The translations under genes and the position numbers were made by a program. Below are positions 1-3,970 of a stretch of 7,985 nucleotides of DNA, one piece after another (position 1 is the stretch's first letter; each line of letters opens with the position of its first letter). Origin of the DNA: DASUFE01 sp036274675. GTDB lineage: Bacteria; Pseudomonadota; Gammaproteobacteria; HTCC5015. The stretch is taken from positions 1-7,985 of the forward strand of contig DASUFE010000020.1 in assembly GCA_036274675.1 (NCBI GenBank). The letters run 5' to 3'. The notes beneath the pieces were generated by a model, which searched no databases, was not told the DNA's origin, and saw nothing but the letters and a program-made list of their open reading frames with translations.

Positions 1-336
1 CAGGAAGCGCTGACAGCACGCAAGCAATGGCTGGCCGGGCGGCTGGTGCCGAAAGGTGCGGTCGTACTGGACAACGGCGCGATCAAAGTACTGCGTGAAT
101 CCGGGCGCAGCCTGCTGCCGGTGGGGGTTATGGCGGTAAAGGGGAGTTTCCGGCGCGGCGATCTGGTCACCTGCACCGACCAGATGGGTCGCGAGATCGC
201 GCGCGGCCTGATCAATTACAGCAGCGAAGAAACCGAGAAGATCAAGGGCTGTTCGAGCAAGGAACTGGAAAAGCGGCTGGGCTATATCGACGAACCGGAG
301 CTGATGCACCGGGACAATCTCGTCATCACCGGCTAA
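1..336 (+). CDS. proB: Glutamate 5-kinase, C-terminal part (PUA domain)
   Basis: Open at the left edge; only the last 111 residues are present. ProB phosphorylates L-glutamate with ATP to gamma-glutamyl phosphate, the first and feedback-controlled step of proline synthesis in the cytoplasm. The visible part starts with the TARKQWLAGRL segment that joins the kinase domain to the PUA domain, then GAVVLDNGAIKVLRESGRSL, PVGVMAVKGSF and GDLVTCTD, which are typical PUA strands. It ends with SSKELEKRLGYIDEPELMHRDNLVI, the usual ProB tail. The kinase active site lies outside the window. Finding proB beside rpsT and murJ fits the gammaproteobacterial obgE-proB neighbourhood. It is convergent with rpsT and appears intact to its stop codon. 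Family assignment is firm. Confidence 0.95.
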   Translation, partial: QEALTARKQWLAGRLVPKGAVVLDNGAIKVLRESGRSLLPVGVMAVKGSFRRGDLVTCTDQMGREIARGLINYSSEETEKIKGCSSKELEKRLGYIDEPELMHRDNLVITG

Positions 337-352
337 AAAAATACCTCTCGCT

Positions 353-369
353 GAGTTCGCAAAGAACTC
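353..369 (+). other. Small hairpin after proB
   Basis: GAGTTC and GAACTC form a perfect 6-bp stem with a GCAAA loop, 16 nt after the proB stop. No T tract follows, so it is not a classical intrinsic terminator. It may act as an mRNA 3'-end stabiliser or a helper hairpin before the terminator further on. Confidence 0.45.
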
Positions 370-382
370 CATATCAAATAAG

Positions 383-412
383 AAACCATTACAGCTCGCG
401 GGAAAATGGTTT
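383..412. repeat. Inverted repeat between proB and rpsT
   Basis: AAACCATT (383-390) and AATGGTTT (405-412) are perfect 8-bp arms separated by 14 nt. The repeat lies between the small hairpin after proB and the bidirectional terminator. It has no T tract of its own beyond the last three arm bases. Function is unknown; it may add a second stem to the proB transcript end or be an operator-like site. Confidence 0.45.
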
Positions 413-420
413 GGCAAAAC

Positions 421-448
421 AAAAAAGCCGGCATAGGCCGGCTTTTTT
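421..448. terminator. Bidirectional intrinsic terminator shared by proB and rpsT
   Basis: A perfect 12-bp inverted repeat, six A then GCCGGC, loop ATAG, GCCGGC then six T. The G+C-rich core plus A/T tracts on both sides makes a classical Rho-independent terminator on either strand. It sits 17 nt beyond the rpsT stop codon (minus strand) and 84 nt beyond the proB stop (plus strand), so it can end both convergent transcripts. Confidence 0.92.
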
Positions 449-465
449 CATATTCCTGGATACTT

Positions 466-729
466 TTAACTCAGCGCCTTGATATGAGCGTTCAGGCGGC
501 TCTTGTGACGGGCGGCCTTGTTCTGATGGACGAGCTTCTTGTTGACCATGGCATCGATTACCGGCACGGCCTGCTTGTAGGCCTCGACCGCCGCGTCCTT
601 CTGTTTGGACTGCACAGCCTTCACCACATTCTTCACGGCCGTGCGGAAACGCGACTTGAGGCTGGCGTTATGCTCGCGGTGTGCTTCAGCCTGACGGGCG
701 CGCTTTTTGGCTTGTATCGTATTGGCCAC
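466..729 (-). CDS. rpsT: 30S ribosomal protein S20
   Basis: S20 binds 16S rRNA early in small-subunit assembly. The 87-residue product has exactly the E. coli S20 length. It begins (M)ANTIQAKKRARQAEAHREHN, carries the basic helical region RFRTAVKNVVKAVQSKQKDA, and ends HKSRLNAHIKALS. The start chosen is GTG at 729, five nt after a perfect GGAGG ribosome-binding site (735-739). The reading frame runs further upstream to 801 but that part encodes nothing S20-like. A non-AUG start is notable because E. coli rpsT uses UUG, and the weak start is tied to S20 autogenous translational control; similar control here is inference. It is monocistronic, divergent from murJ, and ends at the shared terminator. 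Confidence 0.97.
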   Translation of the reverse strand: MANTIQAKKRARQAEAHREHNASLKSRFRTAVKNVVKAVQSKQKDAAVEAYKQAVPVIDAMVNKKLVHQNKAARHKSRLNAHIKALS

Positions 730-771
730 ATTAACCTCCGGATCTGTCCGGCATAAAGAAACAGGGGCGCG

Positions 772-801
772 ATTATTCCAGACGCCTAACCCCTCTGTCA
801 A
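772..801 (-). promoter_or_regulatory. Sigma70 promoter of rpsT with G+C-rich discriminator
   Basis: On the minus strand, a perfect TTGACA -35 box (801-796) is followed after 18 nt by AATAAT (777-772, 5 of 6 matches to TATAAT). The next bases, CGCGCCCC, form a G+C-rich discriminator like those of stringently controlled ribosomal promoters, which suggests ppGpp/DksA response (inference). A start near 765 would give a leader of about 36 nt before the GTG codon. Confidence 0.8.
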
Positions 802-890
802 TCAAGGGCTTGCTTACCCAGCCCCGCCCCCTTGGGATTACAGCAGGCCCTTAAACCGGTAGACTGCGCAATTTGGTTTTGCCAGCCCCT

Positions 891-2465
891 ATGACAGCCG
901 CAAACGACCCTCAACCCCCGAAAACAAGCCTGTTGCGCGCCAGCGGCACCGTAAGTTTCATGACCCTGATTTCGCGGATTTCGGGGTTTATCCGGGATAT
1001 CGTGGTAACCCGCCTGTTTGGCGCCGATGCCGCCACCGACGCGTTTTATGTGGCCTTCAGGATTCCCAATTTCTTCCGCCGGCTATCGGCCGAGGGATCA
1101 TTTACCCAGGCCTTTATCCCCGTCCTCAGTGAATACCGCCAGCGGGGTGACGCAGCGGCGCTGCGCGACCTGATCAGTCATGTAACAGGTGTACTGGGGG
1201 GTATCCTGTTGATCTTCACCACGCTCGGAATCGCGGCCGCCCCCCTCGTCATTCTGATATTTGCCCCCGGCGTTAAGGAACCCGAGCTGGCAACCCATAT
1301 GCTGCGGATCACGTTCCCCTATCTGTTCTTTATTTCCCTGGTGGCGCTGGCCGGGGGCATTATGAACAGTTTCCGGCATTTCGCGGTAGCCGCATTGACG
1401 CCGGTCTGGCTAAACATCTGCATGATCGGCGGCGCCTTGTGGCTCAGCCGCTATATGGATCCGCCGATTATGTCCCAAGCCTGGGCAGCCTTGATCGCCG
1501 GCATCGTGCAACTGCTATTCCAGGTTCCCTTCCTGACGCGCATGAATATGCTGCCCCGGCCGCGCTGGCGCTGGAGCCATGAAGGCGTGCAGAAAATCCT
1601 GCGTCTGATGATGCCATCGCTCTTTGGTTCTTCCGTAATGCAGATCAATCTGCTCATCGACACGATTGCCGCCTCTCTGCTGGCGGCCGGCAGCATCACC
1701 TGGCTCTATCTGGCGGATCGCATGGTGGAGTTTCCGCTCGGCATCTTCGGCATCGCGATCGCCACCGTCATCCTGCCCAGCCTCTCGGACAAGCACGCCG
1801 CGCGCGATGCCGCGGCCTTCTCACGCAACCTCGATTGGGCATTGCGCCTGACGCTGCTGATCGGCATACCGGCCTGCCTCGGGCTGGCGCTGCTCGCGGA
1901 GCCCTTGATGACGGTATTATTTCAAAACGGAAAATTCGATCCCCATGACGCATTGATGTCGGCCTATGCACTCATTGCCTATGCCTTCGGATTGCCGGCC
2001 TTTATGCTGACGAAAATCCTCGCGCCCGGATTCTATGCGCGGCAAGATACCAGGACTCCGGTTTATATCGGCATCATCGCCATGGTCACAAAACTCCTCA
2101 TGTTGGCCGCATCCATACCCCTGCTGCTGCATTATCGGATTCAGGAGGCCCACGCCGCGCTGGCGCTGGCGACCTCCCTTTCCGCCTGGCAGCAAAGCTG
2201 GATGCTCTTCAGGCGCCTGCACAAGGAGGCCGCCTACAACCCTGCTTCCCAATGGGGAAGGTTCAGTTTGCAACTGCTGATCGCCGCGGCCACCCTGATT
2301 GCGCTATTGTGGGTAATTACCCCCGATTCCAAAGTCTGGGATGTATGGCCGTTCTGGCAGCGCGGCCTGGCGCTGGGCGCGCTGGTCAGCGGCGGCGGCC
2401 TCGTCTATTTCCTGGCGCTGTGGCTGAGCGGGGTAAGATTCGCTCACTTCCGGGATCATCATTAA
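891..2465 (+). CDS. murJ: Lipid II flippase MurJ (MviN family)
   Basis: Inner-membrane MOP-superfamily exporter that flips lipid II to the periplasmic face for peptidoglycan synthesis. The 524-residue product (E. coli 511) has the expected about 14 hydrophobic segments. The N-terminal signature is clear: LISRISGFIRDIVVTRLFGA, then ATDAFYVAFRIPNFFRR and EGSFTQAFIPVLSEY. Residues matching the essential E. coli Arg18, Arg24, Asp39, Arg52 and Arg270 appear as R29, R35, D50, R63 and R277 (YLADR), by my alignment from memory. KILAPGFYARQDTRTPV is the usual later motif. I chose ATG 891; a TTG at 873 in the same frame would add six residues. Neither has a good Shine-Dalgarno sequence and I see no strong promoter in the 730-890 gap. 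The first 10 residues (TAANDPQPPK) are an extra polar tail. The stop codon lies inside the left arm of the inverted-repeat element before ribF. Confidence 0.96.
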   Translation: MTAANDPQPPKTSLLRASGTVSFMTLISRISGFIRDIVVTRLFGADAATDAFYVAFRIPNFFRRLSAEGSFTQAFIPVLSEYRQRGDAAALRDLISHVTGVLGGILLIFTTLGIAAAPLVILIFAPGVKEPELATHMLRITFPYLFFISLVALAGGIMNSFRHFAVAALTPVWLNICMIGGALWLSRYMDPPIMSQAWAALIAGIVQLLFQVPFLTRMNMLPRPRWRWSHEGVQKILRLMMPSLFGSSVMQINLLIDTIAASLLAAGSITWLYLADRMVEFPLGIFGIAIATVILPSLSDKHAARDAAAFSRNLDWALRLTLLIGIPACLGLALLAEPLMTVLFQNGKFDPHDALMSAYALIAYAFGLPAFMLTKILAPGFYARQDTRTPVYIGIIAMVTKLLMLAASIPLLLHYRIQEAHAALALATSLSAWQQSWMLFRRLHKEAAYNPASQWGRFSLQLLIAAATLIALLWVITPDSKVWDVWPFWQRGLALGALVSGGGLVYFLALWLSGVRFAHFRDHH

Positions 2466-2501
2466 CAATTTATGAAAACGACTGTGCTCGATCATACTGC
2501 G

Positions 2502-2527
2502 TTGAAATCGGACTCCCCTGATATAAA
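2502..2527 (+). promoter_or_regulatory. Candidate extended -10 promoter for ribF
   Basis: TGATATAAA (2519-2527) is an extended -10 of the TGnTATAAT type with 5 of 6 matches. The nearest -35-like box, TTGAAA (2502-2507), is only 14 nt upstream, too close, so activity would rest on the extended -10. It lies inside the inverted-repeat element and would give ribF a leader of about 140 nt containing the central hairpins. Confidence 0.4.
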
Positions 2528-2570
2528 AATAGTGGGCTCATGCGCCGGGGTGTACACTCCGCTGCTTTTA

Positions 2571-2611
2571 CGCAGGGCTTCGCCCTGCGCAATTACGCCT
2601 TGGGCTTGCCC
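2571..2611 (+). other. Two G+C-rich hairpins in the ribF leader
   Basis: CGCAGGGCTTCGCCCTGCG (2571-2589) is a perfect 8-bp stem with a TTC loop. GGGCTTGCCC (2602-2611) is a 4-bp stem with a two-base loop and would be weaker. Neither is followed by a T tract, so they are unlikely to be terminators. They form the core of the murJ-ribF element. No RFN (FMN riboswitch) consensus is seen. Confidence 0.6.
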
Positions 2612-2673
2612 TGCCCGGTGCTCCGCACTCGGCGCTCATGACGTTTTCATCAACTGTTAATGCAGCTATCACC

Positions 2674-3603
2674 ATGGAGCTGATCAGGGGTTTATCTAAT
2701 CTGAAAGCTTCGCATCGCGGTTGCGTCGCCACGCTCGGCAATTTTGACGGCGTGCATCTGGGGCACCGGCAGATACTGGACCGCCTGCTGTGGCAGGCGC
2801 GGGAGTTGCGGCTGCCCGCCACCGTGATCACCACCGAACCGCTGCCGCGTGAATTCCTGGCGCCACACGAAGCGCCGTCGCGCCTGACACGGTTGCGCGA
2901 AAAATTTGAACTGCTGGCCGCGGCGGGAGTGGACCGCGTGCTGCTGCTGCGCTTCGACCGGCACCTCGCGGCCTTGCGCGCGGAATGTTTCGTGCAAGAC
3001 ATATTGGTGAAAGCTCTCGGCGTGAAAGCGATGGTGATCGGCGACGATCTCAAGTTCGGCCATCAGCGTCACGGCGATTACATGCTGCTCGAAAGAATGG
3101 GCCGCGCCTGCGGCTTCAGCGTGCAGCGCCTGGATTCGCACCTCGCGGACGGACAGCGCATCAGCAGCACTCTGATCCGCGCCGCGCTGCAGCAGGGCGA
3201 CCTGGACCGCGCCGCGCACTTGCTGGGCCGTCCGTACCATATGTCCGGCCGTGTCATACACGGCGACAAGCGCGGCCGGGATCTCGGCTTTCCCACCGCC
3301 AATATCCTGCTGAAACGCCGGCGGCCTCCCCTGACCGGGATTTTCGCAGTGGAAGCGGCGGGCCTCGGCGCTAAGGCCATGCCCGCGGTCGCCAGCGTCG
3401 GCTACCGCCCGACCTTCGGCGGCGGCGACTGCCTGCTGGAGGTCTATATTTTCGATTTCAACGACGACATCTACGGGAGCCGCCTGCAGGTCCGCTTCCT
3501 GCGCAAGCTGCGCGAGGAACGGCGCTTTGAAAGTGTACCGGCGCTGGTCGAGCAGATGCAGCGCGACGCGGCACAAGCCAAACAGTTTTTCGGTATTTTA
3601 TAG
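2674..3603 (+). CDS. ribF: Bifunctional riboflavin kinase / FMN adenylyltransferase
   Basis: Cytoplasmic enzyme that phosphorylates riboflavin to FMN and adenylates FMN to FAD. The product is 309 residues (E. coli 313). The N-terminal nucleotidyltransferase domain has LGNFDGVHLGH (residues 21-31, HxGH-like) and the ISSTLIR motif (163-169). The C-terminal kinase domain has GRVIHGDKRGRDLGFPTANI with PTAN at 207-210, and LLEVYIFDF with the likely catalytic glutamate E256. ATG 2674 is chosen because MELIRGLSNL aligns with the E. coli start MKLIRGIHNL; an in-frame ATG at 2638 would add 12 unrelated residues encoded by the inverted-repeat element. No Shine-Dalgarno sequence is visible, perhaps because the element lies only 11 nt upstream. 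Its place between murJ and ileS is the usual gammaproteobacterial one. Confidence 0.95.
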   Translation: MELIRGLSNLKASHRGCVATLGNFDGVHLGHRQILDRLLWQARELRLPATVITTEPLPREFLAPHEAPSRLTRLREKFELLAAAGVDRVLLLRFDRHLAALRAECFVQDILVKALGVKAMVIGDDLKFGHQRHGDYMLLERMGRACGFSVQRLDSHLADGQRISSTLIRAALQQGDLDRAAHLLGRPYHMSGRVIHGDKRGRDLGFPTANILLKRRRPPLTGIFAVEAAGLGAKAMPAVASVGYRPTFGGGDCLLEVYIFDFNDDIYGSRLQVRFLRKLREERRFESVPALVEQMQRDAAQAKQFFGIL

Positions 3604-3807
3604 TCATGCCGGAAGCTGCGGAGCAGCCCTATATACAGGAGTGACTTCTGATCTGATAAAACGAATATGGGAACATAAAAATAATCCCGCGAAACTGCCA
3701 TTTCCCGTGAGAAGCAGCTTAAAAAATGGAGACAGCACTGGAAAATCGAGTTAATAGAAAAAACTAACCCTGGCTGGACAGACCTTTATCTGAATATCTG
3801 CTCCTGA
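3599..3807 (+). pseudogene. Remnant of a small GIY-YIG nuclease gene, internally deleted and frameshifted
   Basis: Two reading frames carry pieces of one small single-domain GIY-YIG protein (YhbQ/UPF0213-like, normally about 90-100 residues). The first, about 3602-3685, encodes GAALYTGVTSDLIKRIWEHK, which is the YIG strand plus the conserved Arg and EHK region; YTG replaces the usual YIG/YVG. The second, about 3685-3807 in another frame, encodes AISREKQLKKWRQHWKIELI followed by NPGWTDLYLN and a stop, the typical C-terminal half. The usual middle part (FTxKY...LVYYE, about 25 residues) is missing and the frame shifts across the join. The N-terminus runs into the ribF stop with no start codon. 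Loss of function is near certain; the nuclease origin is strongly supported by motif order. Confidence 0.85.
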
Positions 3808-3820
3808 ACATGCCTGAATA

Positions 3821-3852
3821 GCTGGATTCCCGCTTTCCCGGGAATGACAGCC
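3821..3852. repeat. Palindromic intergenic repeat (GGATTCCCG...CGGGAATGAC type)
   Basis: ATTCCCG and CGGGAAT form a 7-bp stem around CTTTCC, with flanking GCTG and CAGC able to extend it past two mismatched positions. The sequence belongs to the very common proteobacterial repeat whose translation reads like FPGKRES or VIPAKAGIQ in spurious annotations. It lies 13 nt after the end of the GIY-YIG remnant. Repeat status rests on recognition of the sequence; only one copy is in this window. Confidence 0.7.
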
Positions 3853-3889
3853 AAGAACTCTTTGATGATTTCAAAACAAGCGTGTAATC

Positions 3890-3918
3890 TTGCGGCTCGT
3901 TTAACCAGACTTTATATA
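3890..3918 (+). promoter_or_regulatory. Candidate sigma70 promoter for ileS
   Basis: TTGCGG (3890-3895, -35) is followed after 17 nt by TATATA (3913-3918, -10; the overlapping TATAAG at 3915-3920 is a 5 of 6 match). Transcription from about 3926 would give a leader of about 45 nt. It is separated from ribF by the nuclease remnant and the palindromic repeat, so ileS probably has its own promoter. Confidence 0.5.
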
Positions 3919-3924
3919 AGGCAG

Positions 3925-3969
3925 CCCGGGCGGAGCCGGGGTTTGCCGCAGGCCCTTCCGCGAAGCGGA
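3925..3969 (+). promoter_or_regulatory. Hairpin leader of ileS without Shine-Dalgarno sequence
   Basis: CCCGG-GCGGAG-CCGGG (3925-3940) and TCCGC-GAA-GCGGA (3957-3969) are two small stems. The second ends one base before the ileS ATG and occupies the place of the ribosome-binding site; no AGGAGG-like sequence is present. It could limit or regulate initiation (inference). No T-box features are seen. Confidence 0.5.
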
Positions 3970-3970
3970 C

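Larger units (their letters stand above)
2460..2662. repeat. 203-bp MITE-like element with terminal and nested inverted repeats
   Basis: The ends are 21-bp inverted repeats, 19 of 21 matching: left arm 2460-2480 (core TTAACAATTTATGAAAACG) and right arm 2642-2662 (reverse complement core TTAACAGTTGATGAAAACG). Inside, TCATG (2538-2542) pairs with CATGA (2637-2641), CGCCG (2543-2547) with CGGCG (2630-2634), and GTG (2550-2552) with CAC (2626-2628). The centre holds the hairpins at 2571-2589 and 2602-2611. There is no coding capacity and no clear target-site duplication, although each end contains TTAA. It fills almost the whole murJ-ribF gap. The structure resembles a non-autonomous miniature inverted-repeat element; mobility is inference because only one copy is visible here. 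Confidence 0.6.

Noticed and set aside
406..756. Plus-strand open frame of 116 codons
   Set aside because: Antisense to rpsT and covering the terminator; S20 on the minus strand is unambiguous.
873..890. TTG start for MurJ six codons upstream of ATG 891
   Set aside because: No ribosome-binding site supports it and the family N-terminus begins later, so the ATG is the simpler choice.
2638..2673. Upstream ATG that would extend RibF by 12 residues
   Set aside because: The extension is encoded by the inverted-repeat element and has no family counterpart; MELIRG at 2674 matches the normal RibF start.
2528..2673. FMN riboswitch or other riboswitch before ribF
   Set aside because: The hairpins are simple palindromes matching the inverted-repeat element; the conserved RFN blocks are not present.
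2692..3576. Open frame of 294 codons on the minus strand
   Set aside because: Antisense to ribF, with His/Gln/Ala-rich low-information composition and no start context; a codon-bias shadow.
3527..3754. A live 75-residue protein overlapping the ribF end
   Set aside because: Its first part is out-of-frame ribF, its middle is the N-terminal nuclease piece, and its end reads out of frame through the real C-terminal nuclease codons; it is best explained as a pseudogene.
3919..3970. T-box or attenuator controlling ileS
   Set aside because: The leader is too short and lacks the T-box sequence, a leader peptide rich in Ile codons, and a terminator with a T tract.
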